From Acetomicrobium sp. S15 = DSM 107314 (lineage in GTDB: Bacteria > Synergistota > Synergistia > Synergistales > Thermosynergistaceae), in assembly GCF_016125955.1 (NCBI RefSeq), contig NZ_JADEVE010000184.1, positions 79,601-143,600 of the forward strand: a stretch of DNA of 64,000 bases, written 5' to 3'. The notes under the pieces were generated by a model. That model was not told where the DNA came from. It did no database searches and saw only the letters and a list, made by a program, of their open reading frames with translations. Of the stretch, positions 49,285 to 58,727 are shown piece after piece. The stretch's first letter is position 1; each line of letters opens with the position of its first letter. Position numbers and translations under genes: made by a program.

Positions 49285-49878
49285 GTGGCTACCGATACCG
49301 CTTTATTGAAAGAACTTCGTTTTCGCACCGGCGCCGGCGTGCTCGATTGCAAAAAGGCGCTTGAGGAGTGCAATGGCGACATAGAAAAGGCCGTAGATCT
49401 GCTGCGGGAGAAAGGGATCGCTATGGCAGCCAAGAAGATGGGCAGAGAGGCTGCCGAAGGCAGGATCTTCAGCTACATCCACAGCAATGGCAAAATAGGC
49501 GTGCTGCTTGAGCTGAATTGTGAGACCGATTTTGTAGCGCGTACGGATGAGTTTATGAATTTGGGGCACGAGTTAACGCTTCAGATAGCAGCTGCAGCTC
49601 CGGCCTATCTTTCCGCCGAGGATGTCCCCGCCGAGGATTTAGAAAGGGAGAAACAGATTTATCGAAAGCAGGCCTTAGATGAAGGCAAACCCGAGAATAT
49701 CGTGGACAGAATCGTAGAGGGACGGCTCAAGAAATTTTATGAAGAGTCCTGCCTCTTGGAACAGAGGTGGATACGAGACTCCGATAGAAAAATAAAGGAT
49801 ATCGTCACGGAGCACATAGCTAAATTTGGCGAAAACATAGTGGTCCGTCGTTTTGCCCGCTATGCGATTGGAGAGTAA
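49285..49878 (+). CDS. tsf: Elongation factor Ts, short form
   Basis: Nucleotide exchange factor for EF-Tu. 197 residues from GTG 49285 with AAGGAGG nine bases upstream. N-terminal [34 protein letters not shown] and the core [12 protein letters not shown] are conserved. The second half of the core is missing, as in the short EF-Ts of Thermus, Thermotoga and related groups. Followed by a strong hairpin. Confidence 0.95.
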   Translation: MATDTALLKELRFRTGAGVLDCKKALEECNGDIEKAVDLLREKGIAMAAKKMGREAAEGRIFSYIHSNGKIGVLLELNCETDFVARTDEFMNLGHELTLQIAAAAPAYLSAEDVPAEDLEREKQIYRKQALDEGKPENIVDRIVEGRLKKFYEESCLLEQRWIRDSDRKIKDIVTEHIAKFGENIVVRRFARYAIGE

Positions 49879-49916
49879 AGCTGAAACGGCGAGGTTCAAG
49901 CCTCGCCGTTTCAGCT
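49879..49916 (+). terminator. Terminator after tsf
   Basis: Perfect 16-bp stem (arms 49879-49894 and 49901-49916) with a 6-base loop TTCAAG, followed only by ATTATAT, so termination may be partial. It starts right at the tsf stop codon. Confidence 0.75.
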
Positions 49917-49949
49917 ATTATATGATGCAACTTGCGAGGGAGCCGAAAA

Positions 49950-50672
49950 ATGCCTGTTTATAGTAGGGTGCTTTTAAAGCTTTCCGGAGAAGTATTAGCT
50001 GGTTCTAAATCGTTCGGACTCGACCTGAAAGCTGTTGAAGCCATTGCCTGTGAGGTGGCAGAGGTAGCCAAAGCCGGCGTGGAGTTGGCCATGGTAGTAG
50101 GCGGTGGAAATATTTTTCGCGGCGTGGAGGCTGTTAAGGGAGGCATGGACAGAGCCCAGGCCGATTATATGGGCATGCTCGCCACGGTCATAAACGCCTT
50201 GGCGCTTCAAGATTCTCTCGAAAGGCTGAAAGTGCCGACGCGCGTTCAGACAGCCGTAGAGATGAGGCAGTTGGCGGAGCCGTTCATCCGTAGAAGGGCT
50301 ATAAGGCATTTAGAGAAAGGAAGAGTCGTCATCTTCGCTGCAGGTACAGGTTCCCCGTATTTTTCCACCGATACGGCGGCCGCGTTGCGAGCCGCTGAAA
50401 TCCGGGCAGACTGCCTGCTGAAAGGCACCAAGGTCGACGGCGTATACGAAAAAGACCCGGAGAAAGAGCCCGACGCCTCGTTTTTGCCTCATATTTCCTA
50501 TATGGAAGCCTTGACGCGTCAGCTCAAGGTGATGGATGCCACAGCCTTCTCGCTTTGCATGGAAAATGCCGTGCCAATTGTCGTCTTCAACATCCTACGC
50601 CCTGGCAACTTGAGGCGGATAGTGCTCGACGGCGAACGGGTCGGAACGGTCGTCGATTCCTCAAAAGGTTGA
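49950..50672 (+). CDS. pyrH: Uridylate kinase
   Basis: Phosphorylates UMP to UDP; a hexameric amino-acid-kinase-fold enzyme. 240 residues from ATG 49950 with GAGGGAG upstream. Motifs: [41 protein letters not shown], and [20 protein letters not shown]. Keeps the usual order tsf-pyrH-frr. Confidence 0.96.
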   Translation: MPVYSRVLLKLSGEVLAGSKSFGLDLKAVEAIACEVAEVAKAGVELAMVVGGGNIFRGVEAVKGGMDRAQADYMGMLATVINALALQDSLERLKVPTRVQTAVEMRQLAEPFIRRRAIRHLEKGRVVIFAAGTGSPYFSTDTAAALRAAEIRADCLLKGTKVDGVYEKDPEKEPDASFLPHISYMEALTRQLKVMDATAFSLCMENAVPIVVFNILRPGNLRRIVLDGERVGTVVDSSKG

Positions 50673-50731
50673 TATTCAGGGGTACATAAGGCAAAATTGA
50701 GGTAAGGTTTGGATTGAAAGGGGAAGTGGAG

Positions 50732-51289
50732 ATGCCCGATAATATGCTTAAGGAACTATCTATCCGGATGGAGAAGGTGGTATCTCACCTTAAGGAAGAG
50801 CTTGTAGCTTTGAGAACGGCTCGGGCTCATCCAGCTCTGGTAGAGGGCATAAATGTTGAATATTACGGGAGCACGATGCCCATAAAACAGCTTGCTACGG
50901 TCGCCGTCCCCGAGCCCAGACAGCTTATGATCATCCCCTGGGATAAGTCGGCCGTGAAGGTCATCGAGAAGGCCATCATGGCTTCTTCTTTAGGGGTTAC
51001 GCCGCAGAGCGATGGCGAAAGCATTCGCCTAACGTTGCCGGAGCTGACTCGCGAGCGTCGCACAGAGCTGGTCAAGCTTGTGCGCCGCCACGCCGAGGAT
51101 GCGCGCGTGGCTATACGAAACTTGCGCCGCAACGCTTTGGAGGATGCCAAGAAGAAAGAGAAAGACGGTGAAATCACAGAAGACGATCTAAAGCGTTATC
51201 GCGAGGAGATTCAAAATATCACAGATGAGTTCATAAAGAAAGTCGATCAAGTGATGGAAGATAAAGAGAAGGAAATCATGGAAGAGTAA
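50732..51289 (+). CDS. frr: Ribosome recycling factor
   Basis: Splits terminated ribosomes with EF-G. 185 residues from ATG 50732 (AAAGGGG upstream; an in-frame TTG at 50714 overlaps it). Features: LRTARAHPALVEGINVEYYGS, LATVAVPEPRQLMIIPWDK, and LTRERRTELVKLVRRHAEDARVAIRNLRR-type helices. The usual next genes (uppS, cdsA) are replaced here by a transporter. Confidence 0.96.
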   Translation: MPDNMLKELSIRMEKVVSHLKEELVALRTARAHPALVEGINVEYYGSTMPIKQLATVAVPEPRQLMIIPWDKSAVKVIEKAIMASSLGVTPQSDGESIRLTLPELTRERRTELVKLVRRHAEDARVAIRNLRRNALEDAKKKEKDGEITEDDLKRYREEIQNITDEFIKKVDQVMEDKEKEIMEE

Positions 51290-51400
51290 GACCCGCGTCG
51301 CTTACTTCACTGACAGCTTTAGCGGCAAACCGAGGCGAGCTCCTTGTATCAAGAGAGACTGTTAGGAATAGAGCATAATATGTTCAGGGGGTGAGTCGTT

Positions 51401-52387
51401 ATGAAGGCGAGAAAGTGTTGTGTTATCTTGATGGCGGTGTTTCTGGTTGCCTTCGCTACGGGGGGAGCTTTTGGAGCGAAGGAAAATTGGCCCGCACAGC
51501 TGCGCTTTCCGTCTGGCCCTCCAGGGGGGACGTGGTTCGCCTTGGGTGGGGCCATAGCCGATATGTGGACGAAGAGCGTCATCCAAGTGACGAGCGGTAG
51601 CGGCGGCGGCGTAAGCAATGTTGTGAATGCCGGGCGCGGAGAGGCCGATTTGGGGCTTTCTACTACCTCTATGCTTGGTGCAGCGGCAAAGGGGCTGGAT
51701 CCGTTCAAAGAGCCGGTCGAGGGGACGGCGCTATTTGCGAACATCTATAGGCAATATACATACTTCATCATGCGCAAGGATTACGCCGACAAGAACGGTG
51801 TTAAATCCGTCAAGGATATCGTCGCCAAGAAGCTTCCCATCCGTTTTGCTACACTTAAGCCTGGCACATCGTCGGAGTTCTCCATCCGTTCCATTTTTGA
51901 AAAAGGCTTCGGTGTTGGTTGGAATGACATCAAGTCCTGGGGTGGCTCGGTGAGCTTCGCCTCTTACTCCGACGGGGCAGACCTTTTGGCCGACAACCAC
52001 TTGGACTGCTTTGCCTTTCAGGTCAGCCGCGTAGCCTCGGTCATCATGGACATAGAAAGCCGTGTCGATGTGGTGTTGCTTCCTGTGGATAAAGAAGCTC
52101 GAGATGCCATGGCTGAAGTTTATGGAACGACTACATTCGACATAGAGCCAGGGGTTTACAAGAGCGTGACTGAGCCGGTTCCCACGGTTGGCGATTACAC
52201 ATGTATAGTGGTGGCCAAGGCCCTGCCGGAGGATCTGGTATACGAGCTTTCCAAGGCCTTGTGGGAGCATAAAGACGAGCTCGGCGAGGCTTTTGTAGAC
52301 ATGAAGGAGCTGAACCCCAAAGAGGCTATTTCCGAAGGCGTCCCTGTCCACCCGGGCGCGGCGAAGTTCTGGTCAGAGTTGAGGTAA
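51401..52387 (+). CDS. TRAP transporter solute-binding protein, TAXI family
   Basis: Periplasmic receptor for a TRAP carrier. 328 residues with a signal peptide (CVILMAVFLVAFATGGAFGA, cleavage about residue 25). TAXI features: RFPSGPPGGTWFALGGAIADMW, TSGSGGGVSNVVNAGRGEADLGLS, and FATLKPGTSSEFSIRSIFE. Ligands known for TAXI proteins include glutamate and other acids; this one is unknown. GGGGGTGA precedes the ATG. An attenuator hairpin and the fused permease gene follow. Confidence 0.93.
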   Translation: MKARKCCVILMAVFLVAFATGGAFGAKENWPAQLRFPSGPPGGTWFALGGAIADMWTKSVIQVTSGSGGGVSNVVNAGRGEADLGLSTTSMLGAAAKGLDPFKEPVEGTALFANIYRQYTYFIMRKDYADKNGVKSVKDIVAKKLPIRFATLKPGTSSEFSIRSIFEKGFGVGWNDIKSWGGSVSFASYSDGADLLADNHLDCFAFQVSRVASVIMDIESRVDVVLLPVDKEARDAMAEVYGTTTFDIEPGVYKSVTEPVPTVGDYTCIVVAKALPEDLVYELSKALWEHKDELGEAFVDMKELNPKEAISEGVPVHPGAAKFWSELR

Positions 52388-52392
52388 AGCCT

Positions 52393-52438
52393 ATAAATGA
52401 CGGGCAGCGTTTTAAGCGGCTGCCCGTCATTTATTTTT
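52393..52438 (+). terminator. Attenuator between TAXI binding protein and TRAP permease
   Basis: Perfect 16-bp stem (52393-52408 with 52419-52434), 10-base loop, followed by TTTT. Expected to reduce read-through into the permease gene so that the binding protein is made in excess. Confidence 0.8.
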
Positions 52439-52452
52439 GAGGAGGGTTTAGC

Positions 52453-54300
52453 GTGCGAAAGCTCAAGGGCCCGCTTAAAGCGGTTATATACCTCTATGTT
52501 GTCGCCATGGGGCTGTTTCACCTTTACACGGCGACGTTCGGCAGCTTAGAGGCTTATCTGCAGCGAAACGTCCATCTGCTCTGGATTCTTCCACTCACGT
52601 TCATCCTTTACCCTGCCTCTAAGGCCGGTCCCAAGGATGAGGTTCCACCTTTCGACTGGGCTCTTGCGGTCTTGGCCGCGTGTCCGGGGTTGTATGTCAT
52701 TTTCAATTACGAGTCTATTATCTATCGTGTCATTCAGGTTGACCCCGTAACGACCGTCCAATTGTTGCTCGGCACATTGCTCACGTTGTTGCTGTTAGAG
52801 GGGACGCGACGGGTTGTGGGATGGCCTTTGGCCGTTATAGGCGGGCTCTTTGCGGCATATATGTATTTTGGCCATTTTTTACCAGGCATAGCCAAAGGTT
52901 TCCCCTTTTCTTTCCATAGAGTCATAGAACATCTCTATCTCACCGATGAGGGAATTTTTTCTTCGTCGCTCGGGGTCTCTGCCACTTATGTCATGATCTT
53001 CCTCATATTCGGCGGCTTCCTCGAAAAGAGCGGCATAGGTCCTTATTTCATGGATTTGGCTCAAGCCTTCGCCGGCCATTCGCCAGGAGGACCGGCGAAG
53101 ATCGCTGTGGTGAGTTCCGCCATGTTCGGATCTATCTCCGGCTCGGCTGTTGCTAACGTCTACGCCACTGGCGCCTTTACGATACCGTTGATGAAGCGCA
53201 TAGGATATTCACCCACCTTCGCCGGCGCGGTAGAAGCTGTGGCGAGCTCCGGAGGGCAGGTTATGCCTCCGATCATGGGGGCCGGTGCCTTCATAATGGC
53301 TTCTTTCCTCGGCATCCCCTACAGAAATGTTATCATAGCTGCTTTTGTCCCCGCCCTTTTATATTACGTCGCAGTTTTTGTAATGGTCCATATGAGGGCA
53401 TTGAAGAGAGGCCTGACTGGACTCCCCAGGGAAGAGCTGCCATCACGGATCTCCGTGTTGAAGCGCATATATTTGGTCGTCCCGCTGGTAGGTCTGGTTG
53501 TAATGCTGCTTTACGGCTACACTCCCATGAGGGCTGCTATGGCAGGTATAGCGATGGCCTGGATTGTGTCCCTCTTCGATCCGCGCTATCGCATGGGGCC
53601 CAAGGCTATCCTCGACGCGATTCACGACGGCTCGATGAACATCTTCGTCGTGGCCATCGCTTGTGCTACAGCCGGCATAGTGGTCGGGTCGGTCACGCTC
53701 ACCGGTTTGGGCTTTAAGGTGGTGAGCCTCATATTCTCGCTGGCCAGAAACATCCCATTCTTGGCCCTTTTGCTCGTCATGCTGCTTTCTATACTGTTGG
53801 GCATGGGGCTTCCAACGACCGCTGCGTATATAGTGGCCTCAGCCTTGACTGTGCCGGCCTTGGCGAAGCTCGGATTTCCCGCACTGGCTTCTCATATGTT
53901 CGTGTTTTACTTCGCCATCATTTCAGCCATAACGCCTCCGGTGGCGCTGGCCGCTTACGCTGCCAGCTCCCTGGCAGGTTCGAACCCGGACGAGACAGGT
54001 TTTCAAGCTATGAGGCTCGGACTTTTAGCCTTCATCGTACCTTATGCCTTCTGTTACGATGGGGGGCTTCTTTTGCAGGAGGGCTTCCTGTGGAATATCT
54101 TTGCTTTCTTGGGCGGCCTCGGTGCCGCTATGGCCATCGGTTGGGGGATAGAAGGCTTTCTGCGTCGGCCGCTTTCTTTTTGGAGCCGCGTCCTATTTTT
54201 GGTCATGGGCATCTTGTGCCTGTGGCCATCGACGCCGATCAGGCTTTTGGCCCTCGCCGTAGTATTTGGAGCATATATTTCCCATCGCCGCGCTTCCTGA
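52453..54300 (+). CDS. TRAP transporter permease, fused DctQM (4TM/12TM)
   Basis: 615 residues, GTG start with GAGGAGGG upstream. N-terminal four-helix DctQ-like part (to about 150), then the DctM ion-coupling domain: VSSAMFGSISGSAVANVYATG, SSGGQVMPPIMGAGAFIMA, GLGFKVVSLIF and LLSILLGMGLPTTAAYIVAS, plus ITPPVALAAYAASS. The fused arrangement is the TAXI-TRAP type and pairs with the binding protein just upstream. Imports its ligand with Na+ or H+. The tyrosine phenol-lyase-type gene follows after 88 bases. Confidence 0.94.
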   Translation: MRKLKGPLKAVIYLYVVAMGLFHLYTATFGSLEAYLQRNVHLLWILPLTFILYPASKAGPKDEVPPFDWALAVLAACPGLYVIFNYESIIYRVIQVDPVTTVQLLLGTLLTLLLLEGTRRVVGWPLAVIGGLFAAYMYFGHFLPGIAKGFPFSFHRVIEHLYLTDEGIFSSSLGVSATYVMIFLIFGGFLEKSGIGPYFMDLAQAFAGHSPGGPAKIAVVSSAMFGSISGSAVANVYATGAFTIPLMKRIGYSPTFAGAVEAVASSGGQVMPPIMGAGAFIMASFLGIPYRNVIIAAFVPALLYYVAVFVMVHMRALKRGLTGLPREELPSRISVLKRIYLVVPLVGLVVMLLYGYTPMRAAMAGIAMAWIVSLFDPRYRMGPKAILDAIHDGSMNIFVVAIACATAGIVVGSVTLTGLGFKVVSLIFSLARNIPFLALLLVMLLSILLGMGLPTTAAYIVASALTVPALAKLGFPALASHMFVFYFAIISAITPPVALAAYAASSLAGSNPDETGFQAMRLGLLAFIVPYAFCYDGGLLLQEGFLWNIFAFLGGLGAAMAIGWGIEGFLRRPLSFWSRVLFLVMGILCLWPSTPIRLLALAVVFGAYISHRRAS

Positions 54301-54388
54301 AAGCCCTCTGGCATTACATTATTTGTTATTGTGGCAATTAGTCAGGCGAGATGAGCCGAAGACTTAGCCTCATGGAGGCGCATGCGAG

Positions 54389-55783
54389 ATGAGGTCTCGT
54401 ATAGGACCCGAGCCATTTAAGATCAAAGCGGTGGAGCCGATGCGGCTTCCGGATCGGAGCGTGCGGGAGGAGGCGCTCGTCAGGGCCAACTATAACCTCT
54501 TCGGGCTGAGGTCTGAAGAGGTTTACGTGGATCTCTTGACCGACTCCGGAACCGGGGCCATGAGCGCCGCGCAGTGGGCAGCGCTCATGATGGGCGATGA
54601 GGCGTACGCAGGTGCGAGGAGCTTCTACGCCCTAAAAGATGCCGTGAAAGAGATCTTGGGCTTCGATTACGTCATTCCCGCGCATCAGGGGCGAGGGGCC
54701 GAGAACGTCCTGTTCGGCACCCTTTGTAAAAAGGGAGACGTCATCCCCTTCAACATGCCCTTCGACACCACGATGGCTCACATCCTAAACGTCGGGGCAA
54801 AGCCAGTAGACTGTGTGGTCGACGAAGCCTTTGACCTCGTATCTGACTATCCCTTTAAGGGAAACGTCGACATAGGTAAGTTAGAGACTGTAATAAACCA
54901 GTACGGCAAGGAAAATATCCCCCTGATAATGGTCACCGTTACCAATAACTCGGGCGGCGGGCAGCCCGTCAGCCTTCAAAACATCAGGGACGTCTCGCAA
55001 GTCGCCCGCAAATACGGCATACCCTTCTTTCTCGATGCAGCGCGGATGGCTGAAAATGCCTATTTTATCAAGATGCGCGAACCGTCCTGTGCTAACATGT
55101 CGTTGAAGGAGATCATCCGCGCCATGGCCGATGCGGCAGATGGTTTGGCAGTTTCGTGCAAAAAAGATCCCTTGGTCAACATCGGCGGCATGATCACCTG
55201 CAGAAACGAGGAGATGTATCACGTCTTGCTCCCGCGCACCATCCTTTACGAAGGGTTTGCCACCTATGGGGGACTAGCAGGGCGAGATCTGCAAGCGCTC
55301 GCGCAAGGGCTTTTTGAGATGACGGACGAAGAATATATGTCTCACCGCGTGGCCCAAGTGAGGCATCTCGGCGAATTGTTGGACGAAGCCGGCGTCCCCT
55401 TCGTAAAGCCAGCCGGAGGACATGCCATATTCGTGGACGCTGCCTCTTTCCTCCCTCGCATTCCCCAGCGGCTCTTCCCCGCCGATGTCCTCGCTGCGGA
55501 AGTTTACATAGAGGGGGCTGTGCGAGGGATAGGACTAGGAGCCCTCGCTTTCGCCACCGCCGACCCAGAGACCGGTTCTGAGGTCTTGCCGAAGCTCGAG
55601 CTGTTCCGGCTTGCCATTCCGCGCAGGGCCTACACGAATTCGCACATGGAATACGTAGCCGAAGTCGTTAACGATGTTTACAAGCGGCGCGAAAGCGTAG
55701 ATTACGGCCTCGAGTTGGCTTACGAACCGCCGGTCAAGGGCATTCGTCACTTCCTCGGCAAGCTGCGTCCAAAGAAGCTTTGA
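54389..55783 (+). CDS. tpl: Beta-eliminating lyase, tyrosine phenol-lyase/tryptophanase family
   Basis: 464 residues. PLP enzyme that cleaves tyrosine (to phenol) or tryptophan (to indole) with pyruvate and ammonia. Family landmarks: YVDLLTDSGTGAMSAAQWAALM, PAHQGRGAE, TNNSGGGQPVSLQNI, FFLDAARMAENAYFI, and the PLP-lysine loop SCKKDPLVNIGG (Lys258-Lys259). LVNIGG and IPRRAYT are closer to tyrosine phenol-lyase than to tryptophanase (which has MVPMGG and IPRATYT). GGAGG lies 10 bases before the ATG. Next to a TRAP transporter that could supply its substrate. Confidence 0.88.
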   Translation: MRSRIGPEPFKIKAVEPMRLPDRSVREEALVRANYNLFGLRSEEVYVDLLTDSGTGAMSAAQWAALMMGDEAYAGARSFYALKDAVKEILGFDYVIPAHQGRGAENVLFGTLCKKGDVIPFNMPFDTTMAHILNVGAKPVDCVVDEAFDLVSDYPFKGNVDIGKLETVINQYGKENIPLIMVTVTNNSGGGQPVSLQNIRDVSQVARKYGIPFFLDAARMAENAYFIKMREPSCANMSLKEIIRAMADAADGLAVSCKKDPLVNIGGMITCRNEEMYHVLLPRTILYEGFATYGGLAGRDLQALAQGLFEMTDEEYMSHRVAQVRHLGELLDEAGVPFVKPAGGHAIFVDAASFLPRIPQRLFPADVLAAEVYIEGAVRGIGLGALAFATADPETGSEVLPKLELFRLAIPRRAYTNSHMEYVAEVVNDVYKRRESVDYGLELAYEPPVKGIRHFLGKLRPKKL

Positions 55784-55842
55784 GTGCCGGCTACGCCTTT
55801 ATAGCGGCGAGTTTTTGCAGAATATCGTCGCATTGAAGGTTG

Positions 55843-55885
55843 GGGGTAAGGATGAAAAATCGCTTAAAGACTCCTTACCCCTTTT
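55843..55885 (+). terminator. Rho-independent terminator after the lyase gene
   Basis: 10-bp stem GGGGTAAGGA/TCCTTACCCC with a 19-base loop, then TTTT. Confidence 0.8.
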
Positions 55886-55933
55886 ACATCTGAGCCTGTG
55901 GTCCAAATTGCGTCCCATCAGTTTTTGGTGGGC

Positions 55934-55942
55934 TGGTATAAT
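55934..55942 (+). promoter_or_regulatory. Extended -10 promoter of secA
   Basis: TGG followed by TATAAT (55937-55942), 130 bases before secA; the best -35-like box (TTGCGT, 55908) is too distant at 23 bases. The leader between them holds no ORF I can support. Confidence 0.55.
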
Positions 55943-56072
55943 GGGTGTAAACCTAAAAGAGAAAGAGAGTTCACCTTTGCGGTTTTTTCATTAGTGACTT
56001 TTACGGATCCGTCTTCGGTCAGAGGTGGGTCTATAATCGAGAAGCGTAAGTTTGTTGAAGGTGGTAATGGCT

Positions 56073-58727
56073 ATGTTGCAGGCTGTAAAGAAGATGTTAG
56101 GTTTCGACCCTAACGAGCGCACTCTGAAACGATATAGCGCCATAGTGAGCAAGATCAATGCCCTCGAACCTCAGATGGAACAGATGAGCGACGAGGAGCT
56201 GGCCTCTGCCATAGCTCAGTTCAGGGGGCGCGTCCAAAGCGGTGAAGCCTTGGACGACTTGCTCGTCGATGTGTTTGCCGTGGTGCGTGAGGCTGCCAAA
56301 AGGACTTTGGGCATGCGCCACTTCGATGTCCAGCTCATGGGAGGCATTGCCCTCCACGAGGGAAAAATAGCGGAGATGAAGACAGGCGAGGGGAAGACGC
56401 TTGTGGCCACGCTCGCTGTAGTGCTCAACGCTTTATCCGGCAAAGGCGTCCACGTGGTGACCGTTAACGACTATTTGGCGAAGCGCGACGCGGAGTGGAT
56501 GGGTGCCGTATATCGCTTTCTCGGCCTATCCGTGGGCGTGATTTACGCCATGATGGATCAGGGCGAGCGGCAGAGGGCTTATCAGGCTGATGTCATTTAC
56601 GGTACGAACAGCGAGTTCGGCTTTGACTACCTGAGGGATAACATGGCTGTCAGTAGATCCCAGCTAGTCCAGAGGGGGCATCATTACGCTATCGTGGACG
56701 AGGTGGACTCGATCCTTATAGACGAGGCGCGCACCCCGCTTATAATCTCCGGTCCGTCAGAAGAAAGCGATGAGCCTTATAAACTCGCCGATCGCATAGC
56801 CAGGCAATTGAAGCAAGGCGTCCACTTCGAGATCGACGAGAAAGAGCGAAATGCAGCGTTGACAGAGGAGGGGATAGCCCACTGCGAAGAGCTTTTGGGC
56901 GTAGAGGAGCTCTTCAGCGATTACTCCACCTCCGAGATGGCTCACAAGATCGTTCAGGCCCTCAAGGCGAGGCATCTCTTCCATCGCGACACACATTATG
57001 TGGTGAGGGATGGGGAGGTTGTGATCGTCGACGAGTTCACGGGGCGACTCATGTTCGGCAGGCGCTACTCCGATGGCCTTCACCAGGCCATAGAGGCAAA
57101 GGAAGGGGTGCGCATAGGGAAGGAAAGCCAGACGCTCGCCACGATCACGCTCCAAAACTATTTCCGCATGTACAAAAAACTTGCGGGCATGACCGGCACG
57201 GCCGCCACGGAAGCCGAGGAGTTTAAAGAGATATACGGCCTTGATGTGGTGGTTATACCCACGAACAAGCCCATGATCCGCGTCGATCATCCGGATGTCA
57301 TCTACCGCACCGTAAGGGAGAAATTTGTAGCTGTCGCGGATGAGGTACACGAGCATTACAAGGTAGGCTCTCCCGTGTTGGTCGGCACCACATCCATAGA
57401 AAATTCGGAACGGCTGAGCAAACTCCTCAAGGCGAGGGGCGTGCCGCATCAAGTTCTTAACGCCAAATACCACGAGAAAGAGGCGGCTATCGTCGCCCAG
57501 GCCGGCAGACTTGGGGCTGTCACTGTGGCAACAAATATGGCCGGCAGGGGGACAGACATCCTTCTGGGCGGAAATCCAGATTTTCTGGCCCGCGAGGAGG
57601 CTCTTCGAAAGGGGATAGACCCCGTAGGCGATCCAGAAGGTTATGCGGCGCTGCGCGAGCAGATGCGCGCCCTATGCGCCGCAGAGCACGAGCGGGTTGT
57701 CTCCTTGGGCGGGCTTCACGTTGTCGGTACGGAGCGGCACGAAGCCCGGCGCATAGACAACCAACTCAGGGGGCGCAGCGGTCGTCAGGGAGATCCCGGC
57801 TCGTCTCGCTTTTACCTCTCTCTTGAGGATGACCTGCTGCGCATCTTCGGGTCTGAGAGGATACAGGGGATCATGGAGAAGCTCGGCATGGAAGAAGGGG
57901 AAGCCATCGAGCATCCCCTTCTTACGAAGGCCATCGAGTCAGCTCAGAAGCGAGTGGAGCAGTATCACTTCGATATCCGCAAACAATTATTGCAATACGA
58001 TGGTGTTTTGAATCAGCAGCGCGAGACTGTATACGGAGAGCGACGCCGCATCCTCTTCGCTGAAGACTTGATAGAGGAGGCGTGGCAGGTGGTGGAGGAT
58101 GCCATAAGCGGCATCTTAGAGCGCGCCTTTCCCGAAAACGGCGAGCCCCAGGTCAGGGCGGCCGCTTTGCGGCTCAGGAACATTTTCGGTCCAGGCATTG
58201 AAAAGCACTTGGAGGGTGTGGACGCGCGCGCCCTGCTGCCGGAGGCGGAGAAGGCGGTCGTTTCGGAGGCCAGGCGGCGCTTCGATGAGAAGGTCGAAGA
58301 ATTGGGCCACGATGTGGCGAATGAGCTCTTTCGCTTTATCCTTCTGCACGTTTTGGATAGCCATTGGAAAGAACACCTCCTCGCGATGGATGAGCTCAGG
58401 CGAGGCATAGGCTTGCGCGCTTTAGGACAGAAGGATCCGCTGCTCGAGTATCAATTCGAGTCCTTTAACCTGTTCCAAGAGATGTTCGAGAGCGTGCGAG
58501 AAAAGGTGGCTGAGCTGGCGATGAAGGTTTCGGTCGCTAAGGAGGAGCATAGGCCCGCCCGTAGAGCAGTTCCTGCGGTGCAAAGTCATAAGGTTCCGGT
58601 GGGGGTCGGTTCGCCCTCCGGTGGAGGCTCCAAAGCGCCAAGTCACAAAGCGAAAGTGGGGCGAAACGACCCATGTCCTTGCGGAAGCGGCAAAAAATAC
58701 AAGCATTGTTGTGGGAAGAACGCATAA
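56073..58727 (+). CDS. secA: Protein translocase ATPase SecA
   Basis: Motor ATPase that pushes preproteins through SecYEG. 884 residues from ATG 56073 (AAGGTGG eight bases upstream; ATG 56067 is an alternative). Walker A MKTGEGKT, preprotein cross-linking domain, DEVDSILIDEARTPLIIS, the second nucleotide domain with VATNMAGRGTDI and GRSGRQGDPG, and the helical scaffold DSHWKEHLLAMDELRRGIGLRALGQKDP region. It ends in a zinc-binding SecB/ribosome site CPCGSGKKYKHCC. The stop overlaps the next ATG (TAATG). Confidence 0.97.
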   Translation: MLQAVKKMLGFDPNERTLKRYSAIVSKINALEPQMEQMSDEELASAIAQFRGRVQSGEALDDLLVDVFAVVREAAKRTLGMRHFDVQLMGGIALHEGKIAEMKTGEGKTLVATLAVVLNALSGKGVHVVTVNDYLAKRDAEWMGAVYRFLGLSVGVIYAMMDQGERQRAYQADVIYGTNSEFGFDYLRDNMAVSRSQLVQRGHHYAIVDEVDSILIDEARTPLIISGPSEESDEPYKLADRIARQLKQGVHFEIDEKERNAALTEEGIAHCEELLGVEELFSDYSTSEMAHKIVQALKARHLFHRDTHYVVRDGEVVIVDEFTGRLMFGRRYSDGLHQAIEAKEGVRIGKESQTLATITLQNYFRMYKKLAGMTGTAATEAEEFKEIYGLDVVVIPTNKPMIRVDHPDVIYRTVREKFVAVADEVHEHYKVGSPVLVGTTSIENSERLSKLLKARGVPHQVLNAKYHEKEAAIVAQAGRLGAVTVATNMAGRGTDILLGGNPDFLAREEALRKGIDPVGDPEGYAALREQMRALCAAEHERVVSLGGLHVVGTERHEARRIDNQLRGRSGRQGDPGSSRFYLSLEDDLLRIFGSERIQGIMEKLGMEEGEAIEHPLLTKAIESAQKRVEQYHFDIRKQLLQYDGVLNQQRETVYGERRRILFAEDLIEEAWQVVEDAISGILERAFPENGEPQVRAAALRLRNIFGPGIEKHLEGVDARALLPEAEKAVVSEARRRFDEKVEELGHDVANELFRFILLHVLDSHWKEHLLAMDELRRGIGLRALGQKDPLLEYQFESFNLFQEMFESVREKVAELAMKVSVAKEEHRPARRAVPAVQSHKVPVGVGSPSGGGSKAPSHKAKVGRNDPCPCGSGKKYKHCCGKNA

